Of a stretch of DNA of 64,000 nt, positions 31,567-42,885 are shown in pieces. The stretch is from Tranzscheliella williamsii. Its lineage: Eukaryota; Basidiomycota; Ustilaginomycetes; Ustilaginales; Ustilaginaceae. Each line of letters begins with the position of its first letter. Position 1 is the stretch's first letter. The stretch lies in NCBI GenBank assembly GCA_023212725.1, contig JALBYF010000060.1, positions 1-64,000 on the forward strand, in the 5' to 3' direction. Both the position numbers and the translations under genes were made by a program. Below the pieces are notes generated by a model. It had not been told where the DNA came from, made no database searches, and was given only the letters and a program-made list of their open reading frames with translations.

Positions 31567-34500
31567 ATGCCTGCCTTACTTCACGAACAAGGCGTCCGCG
31601 CCGACCCGCTCGCTGCCTCGGCAGAAGTCGACACCACCGCTCCGCAAGACCTTGATGAAGAGCTTCCCGAGGCCTATTGTGGAGGCTGTGGCCGTCTCAT
31701 CGACGAAGAAAGCGTGGAGGAGGGAGTGATCCAGTTCGCAACCAAACTCTGGCATCTTGAGTGCTTTCGATGCGCCAAATGCAAGAATCGTGTCAGCACA
31801 GAGCGCGATGACATCCTCCTCCTCTCCGACGGGCATCCCATCTGCGGCGAGTGCAATTACTCGTGCAACATCTGCGGTCTCCCCATCATGGAGGAGGCCA
31901 TCATGACCGGCGACGAATCCTATCACGCCTCCTGTTTCACCTGCAGATCGTGCGACTCCAAAATCGAGGAGCTCATCTTTGCCAAAACCAGCCAAGGCAT
32001 CTACTGTATGAAGTGTCACAACGACCGCGTCGCTCGTAGTCGCAAGCATGCAGAACAGAAGCGCGCAAAGGCACGCAGAGGAAACCAGCTCAGAGACGCC
32101 CAGGGACCAGATTCCAAAGCCATCCCATCCCCCGACCTCTCCACTGCCCCCCGCCAAGACCGTCCCGACCCCGCCTCTCACTCTTCCTCTCCAGCCGGCA
32201 CACCAGCCTTGCCGCCCAAACCACCCTCCACCTCCTCCGGCCCCTCTACCCCGAACGCTGGTACCGCAGCTTCCAACTCCTCTCTCTCTCCCTGGGCGAG
32301 CAACCCGGCCGCTGCCACGCCCAGGCCTGGTTCGTCTGGCGCCAAACGTCCCATGCATGCGCCCCCACCGCCCTCGCGAGAAGCGAGAAGCCCCGTCACT
32401 GCCTCCTCCTCCAAGCTAGACGTCCGCGACACCCACAAGCACAGACACTCGCAGATCTATCTTCCCTCCCATTCCGTCGACAGCCTCCCGCGTGGCGACA
32501 GTGCCACCGCCGCTTTGTCGCCTAGAAAGAAGCCAGTCGGCCTACCTTCCGACGCACCAGACGTAGAGCCTGCCAGTCCGTCCGACAAGCTCTCCTCCTC
32601 GGAACCGTTATTGGATTCACACCAAGCCTCCTCCGAGCCTTCCTCCCCTCGCAAGCAGCCACTCGATCTGGATGCGACCGCTTCCTCCCCACCTGCTTCC
32701 GTGCCTGCCTTTGACCAAGATGGCGCGCGGCTGCAACCACCACAAGACGATACCCACCTGACATCACCCCAACGCCAAGCAGCCAACGGCAGTCCGAGCC
32801 TAACTCCTTCGGCGCGCATGTTGAACAGCGCCACTGCCGCCTCTTCGCGGCTGTCCAAGGCCTACTCGTTCTACGATCCCGACTTCCTCCATCTGATGGA
32901 TTCTTTTGGCCAGTCCGACTCGAACGACGACCTCAAGCTGGAACCCACGCCGACGGACCAGCAAGCGACACCGGATGCTTCTCTATCCTCATCGCAAACC
33001 CTTCCTGACGCCGAGGAGCCGGATACGAAAGACTCAGATGCTTCCAACCTTGCACGCGGAGCAGCAGCAGAGAGCGACGAGGAGGTGCTCAACGAAGAGC
33101 GCAGGGCCTCTGTAGGTTCGCTCAACCTAGTCTCCTCCAAGATGCGTGCCTCGATGCAGCAAGCGCGCGACGGCCAGGTCAGCATGGACACCACCTTTAT
33201 CGAAACCGTTCTGCACGAGCTCGAGCAGACCAGGCAGCGCATGGAGACGCTGCAGAACAAGTACGACCGCATCCGGAGGGCGAGCCAGCAGGCCGCGCAT
33301 GGCTTCTCCATGGCCAAGGAAGAGTTTGAGCACGAGGTCAATGCGCGTCACGAAGCCGAGCTCGAGATGGCGCGGCTCCGAGGGCAGCTTGCCGAGCAGG
33401 CCCTCAAGCTCACCAACGACAATTTCGAGAAGCGTCAAAAGGAGAATCTCGAGAGGCGCTCGCGCGATGTCAAGGCTTCGCTGCAGGGCATGGAGCGTGA
33501 CCTCGCCAAGCTGACAGTAGAGCGCGACATGACGGTGGCCGAGGTTGCCGAGCTACTGGCTGTGCAGGATGGCTCGTCCGCCACGACAAAAGCTAGGCTC
33601 TCGCCGTCGAGCGCCAGTGACGTGGCGCTCACCGAGAAGCTCGCCGACCGGCTCGAAGCGGTCAAAGCGCGCTACCGCCAAGAGATTGATGAGCTGACCA
33701 TGGAGCGCGACTCGCTGCTGATCGAGGTCGAGGAGCTGAAGCAATCCAAAGAGCTCTTCCTCGAGGAGGCGCAGAGTCTCAACGCCAAGAACGAAGAGTT
33801 GAATACGATCCTGAGCCGGCTCAACCGTAATCTCGAGGTGGCTTCGCAGTCGCGCAACCAGCTCCCGCCCTTGCCACACGACCAGAAGGATTTGCCGCCG
33901 CACTCGTCCAAGGGTGCTGCCAGCTTTGGCTTTGGCTCGCGCAGCAAGCAGGCGCACAAGTACGGCGGGGCGAGCCCCTCGATCTCGTCGCACGACGTCG
34001 GCGCGGGCGCGGACGCAGCGCTGCTGGGGACTGTCGTGCAGCAGGTGATCAAGCCGGGCAAGATCGAGCCGGCGCCGGTGGTGAAGAAATTCAAGTGGAT
34101 GAAGCCCAAGCTCTCCGAGACCAGCCGCAACCACATGCTCTCCGGCAGCCAGTCGGGGCAGGTCCCTCCTGTGCCGCCCAAGAGTGGGAGCGGTGGCGTG
34201 GCGTCGGGCGCGGTGGGGATGGCGCGGGCGACGTCGCACGACCTGGTGGTGCGCGAGCATCTCTTCCAGCCGTTCAACGTACTGCGGCCGACGCGGTGTC
34301 TGGCGTGCCAGAAGAACATGTGGGGACAGTCGGAGATGCGGTGTGCGCTGTGCGCGCACGTCTGTCACATAAAGTGTCTTGCCAGCCTGCCGCTCTCGTG
34401 CAACCAGCCGTACAGCCGGGCGGACGCGCCGGGCGTCGAGGTGAATGCGCGGTCCATGTTCGGGCGCGAGCTGGTCGAGCAGGCGCAGCACGAGGCGCGC

Positions 34501-35123
34501 GACGTGCCGCTGATTGTGGAAAAGTGCATCCAGGCGGTCGAGGCACTGGGCATGGACTACGAGGGCATCTACCGCAAGTCCGGCGGCACGTCGCAGCTCA
34601 AAGTCATCACCCAGCTCTTCGACCAGCGCGGCGCCTTTGATCTGCAGGACACCGACCGCTTCAACGACATCTCGGCCGTCACCAGCGTCCTGAAGAACTA
34701 CTTCCGCGAGCTGCCCACCCCGCTGCTCACCTTCGAGCTCTACGACGACCTGATCCGCCTCGGCGAGGCCAAGCCGGACGCGCCGCGCCGCGCCGAGCAG
34801 ATCAAAGACCTCCTCGCCCGTCTCCCCCGCCAGCACCGCCACACCCTCCGCCACCTCGTCCTCCACCTCCATCGCGTCCAGCTGCGCGCCGCAGACAACC
34901 GCATGAACGCTCGCAACCTCGGCGTCGTCTTCGGCCCCACCCTCATGCGCTCCCCCGACCCAGCTCACGAGTTTGCCCACATGGGCGGCAAGGCCATGAC
35001 CATCGAGTGTAAGTCCCCCCACCCCACCAACCCGCCACCCACGCCGGCACAGCTAACCCATGCCACATCGTCCCTTGGCCTTGCACAGACTGCATCGAGA
35101 ACGCGCTCGACCTCTTCGGCTGA
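31567..35123 (+). CDS. LIM-LIM-coiled coil-C1-RhoGAP protein, two exons
   Basis: Rho/Cdc42 GTPase-activating protein of about 1158 aa controlling polarity. Two LIM zinc domains lie at about residues 36-150 (YCGGC...HLECFRCAKC and CNICG...HASCFTCRSC). A long Ser/Pro-rich disordered region follows, then a coiled coil at about 540-760. A C1-type zinc finger at about 895-945 opens with H-LFQPFNVLRPTRCLACQ. The RhoGAP domain starts at about 962, with the arginine finger in GIYRKSGG (about 1001) and the motif NARNLGVVFGPTLMR. A GT-AG intron at 35009-35088 joins ...MTIE to YCIENALDLFG and stop; without it the frame reads into unrelated sequence to 35253. The layout resembles yeast Rga1/Rga2 with an added C1 domain. 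It is convergent with RPB1. Confidence 0.9.
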
Positions 35124-35531
35124 TCGCCTTGGCACACGCCAGACGAGATCGCACGCGCTGTCCGAGAAAGGAGCCGCTTTCATCCCGAGGCAGATACGAG
35201 GCGCGAGGTGCGAGGCCTACCGCCGCTGGCCACGGCTCAGAGTGTTTTATTAGTATACATATGGATGGACATGGGTAAGGGTGATTCAAGATCTTTTGTT
35301 ATTTGTCCTCGAGGCCGTCCGCTAAACTAGCGGGCCAGCGTCGAGATGTAGTTGATGCTGCGATGTTTTTGGTGATTGTTTGGTGAACGACAAGGAAAAG
35401 AGCGACGCGGTCCAGCAGGCACGGATCCTCATGTACAGTAGCTCTTGATCAGTGAGCCAAGCCAACATGGCCGACGAGATCCCGATGGGAGCGCGCCGAC
35501 GCCATAGCAGCGGAGAGGCGGGGATGGCATA
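35124..35531. other. Convergent intergenic region between RhoGAP and RPB1
   Basis: 408 bp of presumed 3' untranslated sequence. Nothing else is recognised. Confidence 0.4.
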
Positions 35532-38500
35532 CTAGCGCTGCCAAGCCGGTTTGTTCGACATGCGGCTTCGGCGAGGCGAGGCCGCTCCGCCCGGTCCGGC
35601 TGCGGGGCTCGTGGCACCTCCCATCGCTGGGCTGGTGGGCGAGTATTGCGGAGATGTGGGCGAGTACTGCGGCGAAGCGGGCGAATACTGTGGCGAAGAG
35701 GGCGAAAAGGCGGGCGAGGCGGGCGAGTACTGCGGCGACGTCGGCGAGTAGGCTGGCGAGGCCGGACTGAAGCCCTTGCCGCCACGCGCCCCGGCCATCG
35801 CAGGCGAGGTGGGAGAGTAGACGGGCGAAGTCGGTGTATAGGCAGGGCTGGCCGGACTGTAGTTGGGGCTCGTCGGTGAAAACTTGGGCGAAGCGGGCGA
35901 GTACTGTGGGCTCGTCGCAGCTCCGTACCGTCCAACGGGGCTGGTGGGGCTCATGCGTGGGCTTGTCGGCGAATAACCAGCGCCTGCAGGGCTCGAAGGC
36001 GAGTAATTCGGCGAAGCAGGGCTGTAACTCGGCGACGTCGGAGAGTACGACGGGCTAGTTGCACCACCAAAGATTCTCGGCGAAGTGGGACTGTAAGCAG
36101 GCGAGGTGGCGCCCATGCCATTCGTCCAGGGGCTCATCGCGCCCAGCGCACCGGCAGGACTCGTCGCATATCCAGGCGACGTGGGAACGTAACCCGGCGA
36201 CACCGGGGAGAAGCCGTAGCCAGCAGGACTCTGAGCACCGAGCGGCGTTCGCATCGGACTCTGGCCTGCGCTGAGGTAATCGCTGTAACCTCCCTCGTCG
36301 CCGCCGGCCTGCGCCAGCGGACTGAACATGGCTTGCTCGTGTACCCGGAATGCATCGTCCGAAGCTGGCGAACTCGAATCGTACGGCGTCATGGCCCCTG
36401 GAGTCTTACCACCCACCACATCAGCATTTCGGGAATGCAGCAGGGTGTCGTAAGGCAGAGCATGGTTTACGATAGTGTCCTTGAGCATGTCCAAGTCCAG
36501 GTTCAGGTCAAAGGCACCCGTACCCATGGGCGCCATCTGACCCAGCAGAACATTTTGGGCTACACCCTTGCAATCGTCGACATCGCCCATGGCGGCCGCC
36601 TCGATCAGCAGCTCGACCGTCTCTTCAAAGGTACATCGCATAAGAGCACCCTGGTTGGTCCGGTTGATACCGTGCCTTGTGATAGCCATCAAGGCGCCCT
36701 GACTTGTCATAATGTCACAGAGCAATGCCAAGTGACGGTAGTTGACGTAGGAACCGTCAAACTCGATGACAGCACGTGTCTCTCGGAGTAGCGAGTTTCG
36801 AGCGGCTTCAATACCGAAAACTCGGAAGATCTCCACTGGGTTGTTGCAGCTGGTTCGAACAGCATCCACGCCCTCGACTGCCAGCACTTCAGACAGATTG
36901 CTTCCATCTGTTTCCAGCACCCACTCCGATACCGTTCCCCAATTACCTGTGATGGGGTCAACTTTTCGTGTCTTGTTATCCTGTTGGACAATATAAACCT
37001 TTTTGATCCCTTTGATACCCTTCAGATCAATTTCGGCCAGCATCTGTGAGGCCAGATTTTTGAGGAAGATCTCCTCTTCCCCTTGAGCCTCTTTTTCGGG
37101 GTCATTGTCAACCACCCGAATTCGCAAGACAAGCTGCTCGGCGTTGTCTTCCGAGTGCATGACAAAGATGTCTTGACCAAACATGGCGCTGATCTTGGAT
37201 GCCACTTCCGCCATCGTCAGATTCTTGTCCAGCATCTGGGCACGGTCAAGTTCGAGGCGCAAAAGCCAGGGGGACTGACGCTCGAGGCTGGCTTCCACCT
37301 CTTCGTCAGGAATGGCAAAGAAGGCTTCCACGAAGTCCTTGTCCTCCTCGATGACAGTTGCGGAGGGGTCGGGATCATAGTGCACCTCGACGGCCGACGT
37401 AACTGTCTGCAGAGTAGTGTGCGCCAGAGCGGTCTGAATGACCTTAGCAGACTCTTGCGCTTGGCTGTACGCCTCGGTCAGATAGACTGTAACAGAGGGT
37501 GTCTTGATATTCTCGGCGCAGTTGATGATCTCCTTCAGTCGCGGTACACCGAGGGTGACGTTTTTACTCGACACACCAGCATAATGGAAAGTGTTGAGCG
37601 TCATCTGGGTCGCCGGCTCTCCAATACTCTGCGCAGCCAGAGTACCGCACATCTCTCCCGGATTGGCGACGGACCTGGCAAATTGTCCTTCGATCTCGCC
37701 TAAAATCCACTCCCAGGCCTCCTTGTTGATATGGTGCTGCTCGATCACCATCTTTGAGCACATGTAAGACCGCAGGTGGATCTTAAACAGCAACGTAGCG
37801 TTGAGTTGTGCTTCTCGACTGATCGGGTCGTCACCTCTGATGACAACGAGACGATCTAGGACTCGTCGTAGGCCAAGGACAATCTCACTAGGAGGTAAGT
37901 CGCTTGGCTTGCGGGGATCAATGTGAAAGATTTGCTGGGCGTTGAGGACGAGACGGGCAACGTTCATCGGTAGACGTACTTGCACCTGGTCAGATTGGAA
38001 GATCTCGTTTCGCAACAGCCAGCGGTCATCCTCCAGCTGAGCAAACTCCTCATCAAGGAGATCTTGCAGTTCTTGGGACCAATCGCCGAGACCGGGCCGC
38101 AAGGTGCCCTTCTTAAAGCCACCAACGTGCAGATCGACACGGAACATGTGACGGAAATCAGCGTCGTTGAGCTTTAGGGTCAATAGCGTCTGCGTCTCAA
38201 CTTGAGCTCCGTCAATACCGTCTTCGCCATAAGCGAATTGAATGACGTTGTTAGTCGAGTTCCGAACGGTACCATCATAGCAGACCATGACATCTTCCAA
38301 GGCCTTGACCAACCGACGCTGGATATAACCAGTCTCTGCGGTTTTAACAGCCGTGTCAATGAGACCTTCGCGACCAGCCATAGCGTGGAAGAAGAATTCC
38401 TGGGCGGTGAGGCCTCGCAGATACGAGTTTTCCACGAAACCTCGGCTCTCCGGAGTGAAGTCATCCTTGGTAAAGTGAGGCAAGCTTCGGTGTCGGAAGC

Positions 38501-41172
38501 CGAAGGGAATTCGCTTACCCTCAACAGACTGTTGACCGACACAGGCTGACATCTGCGAGATATTGATGAAAGAACCCTTCGATCCGGATACGACCATCTG
38601 CTTAACATTGTTGAAGTCAGGCAAACTCGTCTCGGCGTGGTTGCCAACGTCGTCTCGAGCCTGATTGAGAACTCTGTTAACGTTGGCCTCGAAAGACTCT
38701 CGCAGAGTCATGCCGGCTTCCACTTTCAGCCAGTCGTGACGAGCGTACTTGATGTAGTCCATGACAGCCGATTTGGCGGCCGCAATCGTCTGGTTGATAC
38801 TGTCTGTAGTGGCCTTGTCCGCCACAGTGTCGCCAATACCGATAGAGAAACCGTTATGCAGAAGCCAGAAATTGACGACACGCTGAACTCCAGAAAAGAA
38901 CCGCTTACAGACAACCGGACCTTTCTCTCGGAAGATGATGTGGATAAGACCTCCGGCGGAAGCACCAACAACCTTCTTGTTGATAATGCCGTACATGATC
39001 TCTCCGTTTTCAATGTAAACACCTTCGTCTTTGAGAAAGTTGTTTTTGAGACCCTTATCCTTATCCAAAAAGACGTTGATACCCTTCGGGATGCACATGG
39101 ACAAAATTTGTTTGCCCGACCAGTACGGCTTCGGCTTTAGGATGCAAGGCATAGGGACAACACCGTCCCAGTCTGCGACCCAAAGCAAAATCTGCTGCAC
39201 TTGATGAAAGTCGAGGAGGCAGTCTCGGAGCGAAAACTTTCGAATACCGCAAAGTGTGTCTTGCACGATACCCATCACTGGCTTGTTGGCCTGCGGAGAG
39301 ACAATCTGCCTAGGCACCCAGGCAATTTGAGAGAGTTCAGCTCGTGTTTCTTCGCTCTGAGGCACGTGCAGATTCATCTCGTCGCCGTCGAAGTCGGCAT
39401 TGTATGGCGGCGTGACACTCAAGTTGAGCCGGAAAGTAGAATAGTCCATCAATTTGATCCTGTGGGACATCATGGACATCTTGTGAAGCGACGGCTGACG
39501 ATTAAAGAGAATGTAGTCGCCGTCCTTGAGGTGACGCTCAACAATCCAACCCGGCTGTAAAGCCATATCGCTTCGCCTGTTGTACTTGAGATCGATACGC
39601 TCGCCAGTGTCTCGAATAACGTACTTGGCACCCGGATAGTCGTTGGGTCCGTTGCGAACCAGTTCAGAAAGCCAGGCTCGGTTGTAAGGTGTGACCCGTT
39701 CGGGATATGTGAGGTTACGGGCAATGGACTTGGGCACACCGACTTCGTCGAGCTCGAGAAGAGGATCACCGGTGATAACTGTTCGTGCGGAGAAATTGAC
39801 ACGTTTCCCCATCAAGTTACCTCGGAGACGACCCTCCTTACCCTTCAGACGCGCTCTGATAGACTTGATAGGTCGGCCACTTGACTGCATGGCTTGGGGT
39901 TGACCAGCAATGTCATTATCCATAAAGGTAGCGCAGTGGAACTGCAGCAGCTGCTCAAAGTCGGCAAGAATGTGGGCCGGGGTGCCTTCCTGCTCCATCT
40001 TTCTCAGTGTGGCGTTGGCTCGGATCACGTCGGCAAGCTTGTAGGTCAGATCATCTTCTCCTCCGTCCATAACGGACGGTCGAACGGGGGGTGGAGGGAC
40101 AGGTAGAACTGTGATGATCATCCAGTCAGGCCTCGCGTTTTCTTCTGAGAGACCCAACATGGAAATGTCTTCGCTAGTCATCTTTTTCAGGATGGTATGT
40201 GCTTCGGACGCTGGAAGGGGCCGCTTCTCTGGCTGTGCAATGGCGCTTTCTTCGCCGTCTTCATCCTCGCCCTTTCCCTTCTTCCACTGGGTAAAGAGCT
40301 TGAGACCTTCTCGACGGATGTTGGGCTGAATCCTCCCACAACCTCCGTGACCGGGCTTGGCCTGCTCCTCGAAACCCATCTCATCCTCGTCTTTGGGATC
40401 GTCGGCCTCGCAAATCATCTTCTTTGAGCAATACTCCCATACTCGCTGAAAGCGACGCTTGCGGCTGCCACGTGTCGCCTTGATGATCTGGTCGAAGACA
40501 GGATCCGTCAACTACAGAGTAGGCCGGTCCAGAAGACAAAACGGGAAGGAACAAATGTCAGACGATGATGCTAGCGGGCGGGGCGACGAAGCCAGAAGTA
40601 CGTACGACATCAGCCTTCAATTTGCCGCAATGGAAGCAGACACATTCCAAGATCTTCTTGACCTTGCCAAGATATCCGATATGATATACGGGCTTGGCAA
40701 GGTCAATATGACCGAAATGACCGGGACATTCCTGGTGACCTTCACCACAAGTCTGGCACTTGTAGTTGCGGTCAAGGGTACCGAGACGTGGATCGGACAG
40801 CCCACCGATCCTTGGTTTGCCCGCCTCATCCTTGACTTCGGGTACTTCGATTTTGCAAACCGAAAGGGCTCTCTGATTGATGAGCAGCGATTCAGTCGGC
40901 GCGTAGAGGCACAAATGGCAAGAGGAAAGGAGAGTGGTCAGACGAAGAGAGCGCACACATCCAGGTTGAAGTGAGAAGAGATGGACGGTAAGAACACGTA
41001 GTGTCAGCATCCGTGACGCATCTCTGTCAAATCAGGGATGGATGAGGATGGCCAACGGTCTGCTGTGGATACCTACAATCTCTTCCGGGCTCAAGATACC
41101 AAACTGCACCTCGCGCACAGGGCGAATAGGTGCAGTGGAATGAGCGAACGACTGGCCTGCTTGAGCACTCAT
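35532..41172 (-). CDS. RPB1: RNA polymerase II largest subunit Rpb1, three exons
   Basis: Catalytic subunit of RNA polymerase II, about 1780 aa. Inferred exons in transcript order are 41077-41172 ([10 protein letters not shown]...FGILSPEEI), 40606-40872 ([13 protein letters not shown]...) and 35532-40511. Introns of 204 and 94 bp are GT-AG and in frame. Exon 2 carries the clamp zinc residues ([26 protein letters not shown]). The catalytic motif [10 protein letters not shown] is present, binding metal A. Bridge-helix, trigger-loop and cleft regions are continuous and full-length. The C-terminal domain is built of imperfect heptads, listed separately. It is divergent from VPS27 across about 1.7 kb and convergent with the RhoGAP gene. 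Confidence 0.96.
35625..36095 (-). repeat. RPB1: Degenerate Rpb1 CTD heptad array
   Basis: About 18 heptads of YSPTSPx type, with only one exact YSPTSPS. Position 4 is often Ala or Ser, position 7 is Q, A, N, R, K or V, and Tyr is sometimes Phe. Gly/Ala-rich spacers (such as [10 protein letters not shown] and RIFGGA) break the array into blocks. The tip [11 protein letters not shown] follows an Ala/Gly/Pro stretch. Phospho-Ser2 and Ser5 sites are largely kept; Ser7 is nearly absent. Confidence 0.85.
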
Positions 41173-42885
41173 CTTGGCGGACGATAAATCAGGCCGAATC
41201 GACTACGGTCTTTGCGGCAAGCGGCAAACGTGCTTGAAGACCACGAGTGTCTATGCTGGCAAAAGGGTAAAACTCTAGGGCAATGCACAGCACGAAAAGA
41301 AAAAAGTTTTCGTGAAGACCGCCACCGAGCCTAGGCCCTAGATCGTCGACTGGCTCGCTTGCCGCGAAACACTATCTAGTATCCTACGGGCGAAGAGAAG
41401 GAATGTGGAGCCGAGCGACTTGTCCCTCCGGTGGCCTCTGTTCGGGCCTAGAACACGGTGTCAACCACGGTCTGGAGAAAAAATGGCTCGACGGCTTGCT
41501 GAATGCTGCTGATGAGTTTGCTGTGGTAGGTGAGCGCGACCAAGGCGAAGATGCTGCTAAGAAAGCAGTCCGGTGGCTAGCCTGTGATGATGATGGCTGT
41601 TACCGGCACAAGATGGCGAATGCACGGCACACGGAATGCCAATCAAGGAGCAAGTCGACGATGGGCTGAGACTGCCAGAAACCCAGGATGGGGTGAGGCG
41701 CTGCCGGATGGGCTGTGGCGAGACGATAGAAGAACAGAGCGGAACAGAGCCGGATCGGTAAGGAACGAGGAAGGTGATCAGAGGAGATGATGCACCCGAA
41801 GGAAGATGGGAGGTGACGGACACAGAAAGGTGGTGAGCGTCGAGAAGGGCGTGGATGGCGACGATGGCGAGGAGTTGATGAGGCGCTGAGCAGTGAGCGA
41901 TGAACGCTGAGCGCTGATTGCTTGCGGAGAGCGCGGTCTGCTGAGCTCTCTCTGCTTCTTCGCCTGTCACCTAGCTGAAGATTGTAGCGACGAACGACAC
42001 AGCTCAAGTCCTCGAGTACTTGCCTTTGACGGCATATAACATAGTCGAGTACAATTTGGCTATCCTATTTCCTCGTTCTGTAACCAAAAATATGCAATGA
42101 CTACACAAAATCGACGCCATATCAGCAAGGAAAATATAACGACTACACTTCTTCTTAACCATATCATGTTACAAAATCCAACCTCTGAAAATCGACTTAC
42201 CGTTGATCTGTTAGCATTCCGGGTATGTCATTCGATTTCGGAAAAGGTGATCGAGAGGAAATCGTCACTGATAGGCGCGCTGCTGTTGTTAAGTCGGTTC
42301 GAGAGGCAGTACGTTACGTCGAAGTTGTACGTGCGTTAACGTGAACTTGGCCGATCAACCGAAGGCCGTAGCAGTAGAATAATAGTTAACGCCCGTCAGC
42401 CAACTCAGCGGTACTCGCAGGGAGTAAGTTCAATACCGAGTCGAAGGTGCAACTACATTTGTGCGCTTAGAGCCGGCGAAGGTGGACGCAGCTGCCACTT
42501 AATCTATGTGAATCTCTCCGTCAGTGCGCAGTAGCAACTGTGTAATCAGGCTCAGTCCTGCCAACGCTCCCCGCCTCCACGTTGCACCTCGAGCTGATCT
42601 TGACCGCCACCATTCGATCTGCTTCTACCTCTGCACCGTATCATCTGCTTCCACCTCTGCACCGTTTCCTCTCCGACGCAGCACCGCCAGCAGCGCGCCG
42701 TTGCTTTGTCAGCATACCAATGCGCTAATTCCAACCGCGCCCTCACGACAACCGCAGGGTGCCGCAACAGCGTAGGGCTGGACCTCGTATCACCTCGCCA
42801 CACATTGCACCAACCGATCTCTTCTCCAAGCTCAGTGCTGCGCATCCTCTTCCTGTTCAGCTTGTCCGTTGCATTGTAGGCCACC
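41173..42885. other. Long divergent intergenic region RPB1-VPS27
   Basis: 1.7 kb without a supported gene. It includes an AT-rich patch at about 42020-42340, unlike the flanks, and a CT-rich VPS27 leader ending in the start context CCACCATG. Open frames of 80-170 aa here have no recognisable domain. It probably holds two promoters; a non-coding RNA cannot be excluded. Confidence 0.4.

Noticed and set aside
35646..36058. Plus-strand frames rich in Arg/Gly/Glu opposite the RPB1 CTD.
   Set aside because: They are antisense shadows of the heptad repeats.
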